The notes below the pieces were generated by a model. The model saw only the letters and a program-made list of their open reading frames with translations. It searched no databases and was not told the origin of the DNA. Source: Fulvivirga ulvae (GTDB lineage: Bacteria > Bacteroidota > Bacteroidia > Cytophagales > Cyclobacteriaceae). From it: a stretch of 64,000 nt of DNA. The stretch's first letter is position 1; each line of letters starts with the position of its first letter. Of this stretch, positions 17,568 to 25,589 are shown piece by piece. The position numbers were made by a program, and so were the translations under genes. Location of the stretch: contig NZ_CP089981.1 in the NCBI RefSeq assembly GCF_021389975.1, positions 2,567,501-2,631,500 of the forward strand, read 5' to 3'.

Positions 17568-17983
17568 AGTACTGTTATAAAGTGCCGTGTAAGAAGGAAA
17601 TGCTCAAGGAGATAAGGTGCTTCGTTAAAGAGGTGCTGGACAAGCATGGGCTTTCTGAAGTCGATGTTAGTACTTTAGTGCTTGCCATCGATGAAGTCTG
17701 TGCTAACCTGATCATCCATTCACATTGCTGCAACCCAAAGGAATCCATAGAAGTTGAGATCAATGTTGATAAAGACAAGGGGTTGATCTTCAATATAATC
17801 GATAAAGCGGAAATATTCAATATCAATGAATACCAGGAACCAACTTTAGAGGACATCATAAAGAAACAGCGAAAAGGAGGTATTGGTCTTATTCTGGTTA
17901 AAAAGATTATGGACGATATTCAGATTTATTCAGACAAGAAGAAACACGTATGCAGACTTGTTAAAAAGATACATATCAACTAG
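17564..17983 (+). CDS. RsbW/SpoIIAB-like serine kinase (HATPase)
   Basis: 139 residues of GHKL ATPase fold. The N box is AIDEVCANLIIHS and the glycine-rich G box is RKGGIGLILVKKIMDD. It is expected to phosphorylate the adjacent STAS protein and to bind a second target when the STAS partner is phosphorylated. In Firmicutes that target is a sigma factor; no sigma factor gene is present in this window, so the output is open. The start overlaps the STAS stop by four bases, implying coupled translation. Confidence 0.83.
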   Translation: MKYCYKVPCKKEMLKEIRCFVKEVLDKHGLSEVDVSTLVLAIDEVCANLIIHSHCCNPKESIEVEINVDKDKGLIFNIIDKAEIFNINEYQEPTLEDIIKKQRKGGIGLILVKKIMDDIQIYSDKKKHVCRLVKKIHIN

Positions 17984-18066
17984 CCTCACATTTTACTTAT
18001 TTTATCATATCCCCATTTTCTCCTATTAATTTATTAAAATTGCATGGTTCTAAATTATTCTTGGAG

Positions 18067-20055
18067 ATGAAGTTTCGTATTTGGTTTATACTTATTCTAA
18101 TAGTTGGTTGTAAGGCATCATCCGATGTTTCCGGTATCAGGCAGGATGACATCCCTGTCAAATCCATGAAACTATTTGATGTTGGTGAAGAGTCTGTTTA
18201 TACGGATGAATTTGCCTATGTATACAGAAAGAATAATGTAAATAATGATAGTGCCTTTACACATGATGACATTAAGGATTACCTGGATCTTTATATCAAA
18301 TTCAAACTAAAAATCGCAGAAGCCAAGAGTCGTGGGATGGACACCACCCGGGCCTTTATCCGAGAGTTTGGAACCTACAAGGAGCAGTTGAAAAAGCCTT
18401 ACCTTACCGAAAACCAGGTTACGGAGAAATTGATTGCCGAAGCGTATCAAAGATACAAGGAAGAAATAAATGCTTCCCATATATTGGTTCAGGTGGACCC
18501 ACAGGCGGCTCCTGCAGATACCCTGGAAGCCTATAATAAAATTTCCAAAATCAGGGAACAGTCCATCAATGGAACTGATTTTGGCAAATTAGCGCGGGAG
18601 TATTCTGACGACCCCTCAGCTAAAATGAACAATGGTAATCTTGGCTACTTCACATCTTTTCAAATGGTATATCCTTTTGAGTCGGCAGCATATAACACGG
18701 AAGAGGGTAAGGTTTCCAAGCCCGTAAGAACCAAATTTGGTTATCATATAGTTAAGGTCCTGGATAAACGGCCAAGCCAAGGTAGTGTGGAGGTTTCACA
18801 CATCATGATCAGGATTAAACCCAATAAGGCCGATTCTCTTGAAGCCAGAAATAAAATCTTTGAAATATACGATCAGGCAGTAGGAGGTGTAAATTGGGAG
18901 GATCTCGCCAAGCAGTTTTCCGAGGATATAAATACTAAAAATTCTGGCGGACTGTTAAAACCTTTTAAGGTTGGGCAAATGCCTTATTCTTTTCAGGAAG
19001 CGGCTTTTGCATTATCCCGGCCCGGCGATATTTCAGACCCTATTATGACCCCATATGGCTGGCATATTATAAGATTGGAGAAAAAACTTCCCCTTGAGAG
19101 TTTCAAGGAAATGGAACCTTCTATAAAGTCAAGAATTGATCGTGATTCAAGGGCTGAATTGAACAAAAAGGTACTTATTGAAAGGCTAAGAAAGGAAAAC
19201 AATTTTGAAGAAACTAGTGCTACACAAGAGATATTGAGTTTTGCTGACAGCACATTAAATAAGGGGAGCTGGGATTTTCCTGATAGCCATGAGATACTTG
19301 ATGATGTACTTTTCAGGATAGCGACGGAAAAATATACCGTAGGAGATTTTTTTAAACACTTAAAACGTGAGCAAAGACCTAACTCCCATTCTCCTGAAGT
19401 TTATATGAGGTTACAATACAATAATTACACTGATGATCGCATTATATCCTATGAGGAGAATCATCTGGAGGACAAATACATGGATTACCGGATGCTTGTA
19501 AACGAATATCGGGAAGGGATTCTCCTTTTTGAACTTATGGAGCAGGAAGTATGGAATAAAGCTGTTGAGGATACTGCAGGCTTAAAAGCATATTACGAAA
19601 ATCAGAAAAACAAGTATCAGTGGGAGCAAAGACTTAAAGCTACCGTCTATAATTCTGATAATGAGGACGTGCTTGAAGAAATTGAAAAACTTATAAAAAG
19701 CAATGATTCCTTGAGTTTGTCTAAAAAGGCATTAGAAAAGCAGTATAACGACAAAACTGCATTAACTTTACAGGTCACTGAGGGAATTTTTGAAAAAGGT
19801 GATAATCACATTGTTGATCAGGTGGAGTGGTTGCCTGGTATTTATAGGGTAGATGGATCAGGCAGATATAATTTGGTCTGGGTGGAAGAAATCTTAGAAC
19901 CTGCCCCTAAGAAGCTTGAGGAAGTTAAAGGTTTGGTTATATCTGATTACCAAAACTATTTGGAGAAGCTGTGGGTAAAAGAGCTAAAGGAGAAGTACCC
20001 TGTAGATATTAATGACAGTGGATTAAATTATATTTATGAGAAGCTGGAAAAGTAG
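18067..20055 (+). CDS. Parvulin-type peptidyl-prolyl isomerase, lipoprotein
   Basis: 662 residues from the ATG at 18067, whose leader ends in lipobox LIVGC. Two parvulin (rotamase) domains are clear: one near residues 135-240 (INASHILVQVDP ... FGKLAREYSDDPSAKMNNGNLG ... FGYHIVKVLDKR) and one near 245-345 (VEVSHIMIRIKP ... WEDLAKQFSEDINTKNSGG ... YGWHIIRLEKK). The C-terminal 300 residues are helical and unassigned. It should act in the periplasm on outer-membrane protein precursors, as PpiD and SurA do. It overlaps the next gene by 20 bases in a run of three related genes. Confidence 0.82.
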   Translation: MKFRIWFILILIVGCKASSDVSGIRQDDIPVKSMKLFDVGEESVYTDEFAYVYRKNNVNNDSAFTHDDIKDYLDLYIKFKLKIAEAKSRGMDTTRAFIREFGTYKEQLKKPYLTENQVTEKLIAEAYQRYKEEINASHILVQVDPQAAPADTLEAYNKISKIREQSINGTDFGKLAREYSDDPSAKMNNGNLGYFTSFQMVYPFESAAYNTEEGKVSKPVRTKFGYHIVKVLDKRPSQGSVEVSHIMIRIKPNKADSLEARNKIFEIYDQAVGGVNWEDLAKQFSEDINTKNSGGLLKPFKVGQMPYSFQEAAFALSRPGDISDPIMTPYGWHIIRLEKKLPLESFKEMEPSIKSRIDRDSRAELNKKVLIERLRKENNFEETSATQEILSFADSTLNKGSWDFPDSHEILDDVLFRIATEKYTVGDFFKHLKREQRPNSHSPEVYMRLQYNNYTDDRIISYEENHLEDKYMDYRMLVNEYREGILLFELMEQEVWNKAVEDTAGLKAYYENQKNKYQWEQRLKATVYNSDNEDVLEEIEKLIKSNDSLSLSKKALEKQYNDKTALTLQVTEGIFEKGDNHIVDQVEWLPGIYRVDGSGRYNLVWVEEILEPAPKKLEEVKGLVISDYQNYLEKLWVKELKEKYPVDINDSGLNYIYEKLEK

Positions 20056-20920
20056 CCATATTACATTTGTATTGATAGTGATCTTGCTATCTGGGTGTGA
20101 TCTGATAAAAATGAAAGAAGACTCTCAGGAAGCAGGTAACACCAGTGATCCAGTGGCGAGAGTGAGAGAACAATACCTTTATCCTGAAGATCTTGAGGGT
20201 ATTGCGCCCGCAGGCATGAGCAAAGAAGACAGTACAGAGCGAGTGCAAAGATTTGTAAATAACTGGATCAGAAAACAACTTCTTATACAAGAGGCAGCAA
20301 CAAAGATAGAGTTTGACGAAGCTGAGATAGAAAGAAAAATGCTCGACTACAGGTATAGCCTGATGGGCTATGAGTATCAGTCTTACTACGTGAATCAAAA
20401 CCTTGATACAGAAGTGACTGATGAGGAGATTGAGAAATATTATAAGGAGAATATTGATAATTTCATACTCAAGCAAAACATTATCCGTGGTAAGTTTATA
20501 AAGCTACCCAAAGGAGCTCCAAAAACTAAAAAAGTAAAATCGTTATTATTATCAAGCCGCGAAGAAGATAAAGAGGAGTTGAATTCATATAGCTTAAGCT
20601 ATGCGACACAATATCAGCTTGACGATTCAGTATGGATGGTTTTTGATGAAGTTATTAAAAATTCGCCTCTGGCAGAAATTCCAAATAAGGTACAATTTTT
20701 GAAAAACCAGAATTACATTGAACAATCTGATGATCAATACTTGTACTTTTTGAGGATAGAAGAATACCGCATATCCGATAATGTGTCTCCGTTAGAGTTT
20801 GTTAAAGAGGGCATTAAAAATATTATTATAAATAAGAGAAAGGTAGAGCTGGCCAGACAGCTTGAAGAGGATGTTTATGAAAGAGCAACTAAAAACCAGG
20901 AATTTGAAATCTATAATTAA
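20036..20920 (+). CDS. SurA-N-like periplasmic chaperone lipoprotein without PPIase domain
   Basis: 294 residues starting with a leader that ends in lipobox LLSGC. After it, the sequence RVREQYLYPEDLEGIAPAG...VQRFVNNWIRKQLLIQEAATK resembles the N-terminal helical chaperone module of SurA/PpiD proteins. A helical C-terminal half follows. No parvulin signature is visible, so it probably works by chaperone binding alone. Both ends overlap their neighbours (20 and 44 bases), which suggests tightly coupled translation of the three-gene set. Confidence 0.65.
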   Translation: MRSWKSSHITFVLIVILLSGCDLIKMKEDSQEAGNTSDPVARVREQYLYPEDLEGIAPAGMSKEDSTERVQRFVNNWIRKQLLIQEAATKIEFDEAEIERKMLDYRYSLMGYEYQSYYVNQNLDTEVTDEEIEKYYKENIDNFILKQNIIRGKFIKLPKGAPKTKKVKSLLLSSREEDKEELNSYSLSYATQYQLDDSVWMVFDEVIKNSPLAEIPNKVQFLKNQNYIEQSDDQYLYFLRIEEYRISDNVSPLEFVKEGIKNIIINKRKVELARQLEEDVYERATKNQEFEIYN

Positions 20921-22247
20921 ATCAGGGTTATTGTCGGCTGGGCTGGTGATGTTTATGCCATTATTGTTGAAAGCTCAGGAAGGTGGAGTGGTCGTGGATA
21001 AGATTATTACAAAAGTTGATAATTACATTGTATTGAAATCTGACCTGGAGACTACCTACCTTAACTATCTTGCCAATGGAAATCCTGCAACTCCGGATGC
21101 TAAATGTAGAATATTGGCTCAGCTTATCAGCCAAAAGCTTATGGTGGCCAAGGCCGAAATCGATTCTGTAATAGTTACCGATGCAGAGGTTGACAATAAT
21201 CTTGACAGAAGGATGCAGATGATCCTTTCACAGTATGGTGGCTCAGAGCAGCAGCTTGAGGAGTACTATGGTAAGACAGTAGAAGAGTTTCAGGCTGATA
21301 TTCGTGATCAGATCAAGGAGCAACTGGTAGTACAGCGAATGCAGGAAACAATAACTGCGGGGATTAAAGTTACTCCTGCAGAGGTAAAAAAGTTTTTTAG
21401 TGGCATACCTCAGGATAGCCTCCCGTATTTTTCAACGGAAGTAGAAGTGGCTCAGATCGTAAAGATACCCGCAGTGGGTAAAGGTCAGATAGATGCTGCT
21501 AAGAAAAAGTTAAACGATATTAGAGCGAGGATAGTAGCCGGAGAGAGTTTTGAGGCTCTTGCCAAGGAATATTCTCAGGACCCTGGGAGTGCTAAATATG
21601 GAGGTAATCTTGGGTTTGCCAGGAGAGGTATAATGGCACCGGAGTTTGAGGCTGCTGCCTTAAAACTGAAGCCCAATGAAATTTCCAGTCCGTTTGAAAC
21701 CCAATTTGGTGTACACATTGTTCAACTGCTGGAAAGAAGGGGTAATGAATATAACAGCCGGCACATATTGTTGATGGCCGAACCCTCTGAAGCTGATATG
21801 AGAGAAGCAGAAAGCTTCCTTGATAGTTTGAAAACCAAAATACAGGCAGACAGTATTACCTTTGAAAAGGCTGCCAAAGAGCATTCGGATGACTCCTACA
21901 CTGCAGGTAACGGAGGCTTTTTTATGGACGATTTGGGAGGTACAAGGGTATCCGTGGAAGATCTTGATCCCGTAGTTTTTTTCACCATTGACAGCATGAC
22001 AGTCGGGGAAATCAGTAAACCGATTAAGTTTAGAACTGATGGTGGAAAAGAGGCAGTGCGTATATTGTATTATAAATCCAAAGTAAAGCCTCATCAGGCC
22101 AACCTGAATGATGACTGGCAAAAGATACAGGCTGCAGCCCTGAACCAAAAGAAGTCCAAAGCACTGAATGATTGGTTTAACAATGCCAGGGAAGATGTAT
22201 TCATTAGTATTGATGAAGCATATGATTATTGCGGGATTATGAATTGA
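20877..22247 (+). CDS. surA: SurA-like periplasmic chaperone with two parvulin domains
   Basis: 456 residues from the ATG at 20877. A signal peptide (SGLLSAGLVMFMPLLLKAQ) leads into the SurA N-domain (VVDKIITKVDNYIVLKSDLE). Two parvulin domains follow: one at about residues 190-290 (VEVAQIVKIPAVG ... FEALAKEYSQDPGSAKYGGNLG ... FGVHIVQLLER) and one at about 295-390 (YNSRHILLMAEP ... FEKAAKEHSDDSYTAGNGGFF). This is the standard SurA architecture. It delivers outer-membrane beta-barrel precursors to the BAM machinery and isomerises proline bonds. The start lies 44 bases inside the preceding gene. Confidence 0.88.
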   Translation: MKEQLKTRNLKSIIKSGLLSAGLVMFMPLLLKAQEGGVVVDKIITKVDNYIVLKSDLETTYLNYLANGNPATPDAKCRILAQLISQKLMVAKAEIDSVIVTDAEVDNNLDRRMQMILSQYGGSEQQLEEYYGKTVEEFQADIRDQIKEQLVVQRMQETITAGIKVTPAEVKKFFSGIPQDSLPYFSTEVEVAQIVKIPAVGKGQIDAAKKKLNDIRARIVAGESFEALAKEYSQDPGSAKYGGNLGFARRGIMAPEFEAAALKLKPNEISSPFETQFGVHIVQLLERRGNEYNSRHILLMAEPSEADMREAESFLDSLKTKIQADSITFEKAAKEHSDDSYTAGNGGFFMDDLGGTRVSVEDLDPVVFFTIDSMTVGEISKPIKFRTDGGKEAVRILYYKSKVKPHQANLNDDWQKIQAAALNQKKSKALNDWFNNAREDVFISIDEAYDYCGIMN

Positions 22248-22291
22248 CAAACCTTAATACACTAGTACCGTAAAACAAGCAAAATGCATAT

Positions 22292-23266
22292 ATGAAAGAA
22301 TTTAGTACAGAAGTGGAAGCTGCCGATGCTTTACATCAGGCATATAAAAAATTATCTGCAGAAATAGGCAAAGTAGTCATCGGGCAGGATGAAGTTGTTA
22401 GATTGCTATTGACTTCAATATTTTGCCAGGGACATTGCTTACTGGTAGGTGTGCCTGGCTTGGCTAAAACCCTTCTGATACAAACTATTTCATCAGCTCT
22501 TGACTTAAAATTTAGCAGAATACAATTTACTCCTGATTTAATGCCTTCTGACATTTTGGGAGCAGAGACACTGGATAAAGACCGTAATTTTAAATTTATC
22601 AAAGGCCCTGTTTTTGCAAACATTGTACTTGCCGATGAGATTAACAGGACTCCACCTAAAACCCAGGCCGCATTGCTCGAGTCAATGCAGGAATATGCTG
22701 TCACTATTGCCGGGCAGAAGTATGATCTGGAAAGACCATTTTTTGTGCTCGCCACTCAAAACCCTATAGAACAGGAAGGTACCTATCCGCTTCCGGAAGC
22801 CCAGTTAGACAGATTCATGTTTAACGTACTTCTTGACTATCCCGCTTATGATAAGGAGGTTGATATAGTGAAAAGTACAACATCAGATGTAAAAGCGACT
22901 GTTGAACATGTGCTTACGGGCGATGAAATTATTTATTTTCAGCATCTGGTACGCAAAGTGCCTATTGCAGATAATGTAATAGAGTATGCAGTTAAATTAG
23001 TTCATAAAACCCGTCCTAATACTGATAAGGCGGCTCCGGTTGCCAATGATTATCTGGAGTGGGGAGCTGGTCCAAGAGCCTCTCAATACCTTGTGGTTGG
23101 GGCTAAATGCAATGCATTGCTTAATGGTAAGTACTCACCGGATATTGAAGACGTAATAGCCGTCGCCAAACCGACTCTCAGGCACAGGATTGTAAGAAAT
23201 TTTAAAGCGGAGGCTGAAGGAATATCTATCGATGACATTATCGATAACCTTATTAAATCAAACTAA
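22292..23266 (+). CDS. MoxR-family AAA+ ATPase
   Basis: 324 residues with Walker A GVPGLAKT, Walker B VLADEINR followed by TPPKTQAALLESMQE, and sensor ATQNPIEQEGTYPLPEAQLDRF. This is the canonical MoxR (RavA/MoxR) signature. MoxR ATPases work as chaperones, usually beside genes for von Willebrand factor A proteins and DUF58 proteins. Those partners are not next to it here; instead it follows the SurA set by 44 bases. The stop codon overlaps the convergent gene by the four bases CTAA. Confidence 0.9.
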   Translation: MKEFSTEVEAADALHQAYKKLSAEIGKVVIGQDEVVRLLLTSIFCQGHCLLVGVPGLAKTLLIQTISSALDLKFSRIQFTPDLMPSDILGAETLDKDRNFKFIKGPVFANIVLADEINRTPPKTQAALLESMQEYAVTIAGQKYDLERPFFVLATQNPIEQEGTYPLPEAQLDRFMFNVLLDYPAYDKEVDIVKSTTSDVKATVEHVLTGDEIIYFQHLVRKVPIADNVIEYAVKLVHKTRPNTDKAAPVANDYLEWGAGPRASQYLVVGAKCNALLNGKYSPDIEDVIAVAKPTLRHRIVRNFKAEAEGISIDDIIDNLIKSN

Positions 23267-23700
23267 TTGACAGGCTCATCAGTAATGGTGAGTGTTCTTC
23301 TGTTTAGGCTTACCTGATATTCTCTTAAAGGAAATTGAGCCGGTCCGCCAGTGGGATAGCCGTTGGTAAAGCTAAATGAAGATTGACAAGACGGATCTGT
23401 CATATACAACTCAGAAGTATGGACGTTTACTGTAGAACCGGCTTCATATGGCCTGTATGAGCAATTTCTTTCAAAGGCGTGGTATGTTGTAGAATTCTCG
23501 CGGTATAGGATGATACCTCTGACTCCTTCGCTTAATAAAACATAACCTCCGTCAACAGATAGGTCATTGAATTCAGGAAGATCTAACTGAATATAAATAT
23601 CTGGAAAGGAGGCATATGGAATCTCTTCTCTATAAGGAGAATCATTACAGGAAGACGCTATTAGGATAATCCAAAAGAAAACAAGTTTCAGATTATTCAT
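23263..23700 (-). CDS. Rieske-fold-like lipoprotein with substituted ligands
   Basis: 145 residues from the ATG at 23700, with a leader ending in lipobox IASSC. The second half resembles a Rieske domain: NCSYRP takes the place of the C-x-H box. The string DPSCQSSFSFTNG...GGPAQFPLREYQV aligns position for position with the usual C-x-x-H-G-S-x-F...GPAPRPLPRY region. The ligands are changed, however: C-x-H reads C-S-Y and C-x-x-H reads D-P-S-C. A 2Fe-2S cluster of the normal kind is therefore unlikely, and the two cysteines could form a disulfide instead. The gene overlaps hbd by 8 bases. The function is unknown. Confidence 0.5.
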   Translation of the reverse strand: MNNLKLVFFWIILIASSCNDSPYREEIPYASFPDIYIQLDLPEFNDLSVDGGYVLLSEGVRGIILYRENSTTYHAFERNCSYRPYEAGSTVNVHTSELYMTDPSCQSSFSFTNGYPTGGPAQFPLREYQVSLNRRTLTITDEPVN

Positions 23701-24553
23701 AATTATAAAAGCCCTTCCCTGATTTCCTTCCGTGATGACCTGCATCTACCTTCTGTTGTTGAATTCTGCTGGGTCTGAATTTGGCATCCTGATAAAAAGA
23801 GTTATACATAGACGTAGTTACGCTAAAGTTTGTATCTACACCAATCAGGTCCATAAGCTGAAATGGCCCCATTTTAAACCCTGATGATTGTACCAGTGTG
23901 TCTATTGTTTCCATGCCAGCTACTCCTTCTTCAAGTACTTTCAATCCCTCTACATAAAAATGTCTTGCCACTCTGTTAACGATGAAACCCGGAGAGTCCT
24001 TTGCCATGACAGCAACCTTTCCCAGGTTTTCAGCAAGCTCTTTTGTAAGCATAGCTGTTTTGTCATCTGTTGCCGCTCCTGAAATTACCTCCACCAACTT
24101 CATAATGTGAGCGGGGTTGAAAAAGTGCATCCCCACAAAGCGTTCCGGATGTTTAAGCCCTGCTCCTATTTGTGTGATGGGGATGGATGAGGTGTTAGAG
24201 GCCAATATTGTCTTTTTGGAATTTATTCTTTCCAATTCGGCAAATACCTTCTGCTTGACATCAAGCCTTTCTACTATGGCTTCTATAATAAAGTCTGCTT
24301 TGACCTCATCAAGATCTGTAACAGCAGAGATATTCCCCAGTGCAGTTTTTCTTTGCTCCTGAGTGACTTTTCCTTTTTCAATACCCTTTTCAAGGTTCTT
24401 TTCTATTGATTTTAATGCTTTCTCAAGTGCGTCCTTTTCGATATCGAAAAGGACGGTTCTATATCCTGCCATGGCAGCTATTTGAGCTATGCCCTGACCC
24501 ATGGTACCTGCACCTATAATGGCTATACTCTTGATATCAGCAGTAGTATCCAT
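23693..24553 (-). CDS. hbd: 3-hydroxyacyl-CoA (3-hydroxybutyryl-CoA) dehydrogenase
   Basis: 286 residues. The Rossmann motif IAIIGAGTMGQGIAQIAA and the acidic residue in TVLFDIEKDAL bind NAD(P). The catalytic histidine is in RFVGMHFFNPAHIMKLVEVI, and ASNTSSIPITQI is also typical. It interconverts 3-hydroxyacyl-CoA and 3-ketoacyl-CoA in fatty-acid or butyrate-type metabolism. The C-terminal domain ends KSGKGFYNYE, the standard end of the short single-function form. It starts 2 bases after the pheS stop. A perfect 26-bp palindrome lies in its fifth to ninth tens of codons. Confidence 0.9.
   Translation of the reverse strand: MDTTADIKSIAIIGAGTMGQGIAQIAAMAGYRTVLFDIEKDALEKALKSIEKNLEKGIEKGKVTQEQRKTALGNISAVTDLDEVKADFIIEAIVERLDVKQKVFAELERINSKKTILASNTSSIPITQIGAGLKHPERFVGMHFFNPAHIMKLVEVISGAATDDKTAMLTKELAENLGKVAVMAKDSPGFIVNRVARHFYVEGLKVLEEGVAGMETIDTLVQSSGFKMGPFQLMDLIGVDTNFSVTTSMYNSFYQDAKFRPSRIQQQKVDAGHHGRKSGKGFYNYE
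24430..24455. repeat. Perfect 26-bp palindrome inside hbd
   Basis: The 13 bases from 24430 (CGTCCTTTTCGAT) are followed directly by their exact reverse complement up to 24455, with no spacer. On the coding strand this covers the codons for V-L-F-D-I-E-K-D. It could extrude as a cruciform, form an mRNA hairpin or bind a dimeric regulator; codon choice at these positions was free enough for the symmetry to be avoided. Confidence 0.9.
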
Positions 24554-24555
24554 AG

Positions 24556-25581
24556 TTAATGTAGAGTTGAAAACTGCTTTAGAAACCGAACATCGTTTTC
24601 TGTATATAATCGGAGGTCATTTACCCTGAACTTTAGCTGAGAAATACGTTCAATGCCCATACCGAAAGCAAAACCGGTGTACTCCTCATGGTCAATGCCA
24701 CAGTTGGCCAAGACGTTAGGGTCTACCATACCTGAACCGGCAATTTCGACCCAGCCAGTGTACTTGCATAGCTGGCAACCATCCCCCTTACAGATCTGGC
24801 AGGAGATATCGATCTCTGCACTGGGTTCAGTAAAAGGAAAATACGACGGACGGAATCTGACCTTAGTGTCTTTACCGAACATTTCTTTTGCAAAGTGATA
24901 AAGTGTTTGTTTTAGGTCTACAAAGCTTACGTTTTTATCCACATAAAGGCCTTCAACCTGATGGAATACACAATGTGCTCTCGCAGATATCGCTTCATTG
25001 CGATAAACGCGTCCAGGCATTATAGATCGTATGGGCGGCTTTTGTTTTTGCATAAGCCTTACCTGCACATTGGAAGTATGCGTCCGCAGTAATATATCAG
25101 GATTTTTTTCAATGAAAAAAGTATCCTGCATTTCCCGTGCGGGATGGTTTTCCGGAAAATTTAAAGCTGTGAAATTATGGAAGTCGTCTTCAATTTCTGG
25201 GCCATCGGCTACATTAAAACCTATCCTTTCAAAAATTTCAATTATTTGGTTCCTAACATATGTCAGGGGGTGCATACTGCCTAATGTATGTCCTGCCGGT
25301 GGTAAAGTCAGGTCTTCATGATCCGACACTCCACCTTTGCCTGAGGCCTCCAAATTGTCAATTAATGCTTTAAACTTAGCCTGAACGGCCTGCTTTACTT
25401 CATTGACTTTCATGCCGTAGGCCTTTTTCTGGTCATTAGGCACATTTTTTAGTTCTGTAAAAAGATCTCCGACTACACTCTTTTTGCTTATAAACTTCAG
25501 TCTGAATTGTTCTAACTCATCCTGATTTTTAGCTTCAGCGGCTTCAACCTCCTTTAATATGGCTTCAACTTTTTCCTGCAT
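24556..25581 (-). CDS. pheS: Phenylalanine-tRNA ligase alpha subunit
   Basis: 341 residues, the normal length. An N-terminal coiled coil (MQEKVEAILKEVEAAEAKNQDELEQFR) precedes the class II catalytic core with motif 2 GRVYRNEAISARAHCVFHQVEG and motif 3 GFAFGMGIERISQLKF. It charges tRNA-Phe together with PheT, which is not in the window. It lies 8 bases after cysN and 2 bases before hbd in a minus-strand run. A pheS gene next to sulfur assimilation genes is not a functional set that I know. Confidence 0.95.
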   Translation of the reverse strand: MQEKVEAILKEVEAAEAKNQDELEQFRLKFISKKSVVGDLFTELKNVPNDQKKAYGMKVNEVKQAVQAKFKALIDNLEASGKGGVSDHEDLTLPPAGHTLGSMHPLTYVRNQIIEIFERIGFNVADGPEIEDDFHNFTALNFPENHPAREMQDTFFIEKNPDILLRTHTSNVQVRLMQKQKPPIRSIMPGRVYRNEAISARAHCVFHQVEGLYVDKNVSFVDLKQTLYHFAKEMFGKDTKVRFRPSYFPFTEPSAEIDISCQICKGDGCQLCKYTGWVEIAGSGMVDPNVLANCGIDHEEYTGFAFGMGIERISQLKFRVNDLRLYTENDVRFLKQFSTLH

Positions 25582-25589
25582 ATCCTGTT

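Noticed and set aside
21660..22250. 196-codon open frame on the minus strand opposite surA
   Set aside because: It lies wholly inside the well-supported SurA coding sequence, has a cysteine- and phenylalanine-rich composition typical of antisense frames and no recognisable motif.
23263..23700. Functional Rieske 2Fe-2S protein
   Set aside because: The fold signature is there, but three of the four cluster ligands are substituted, so it is described as ligand-less.
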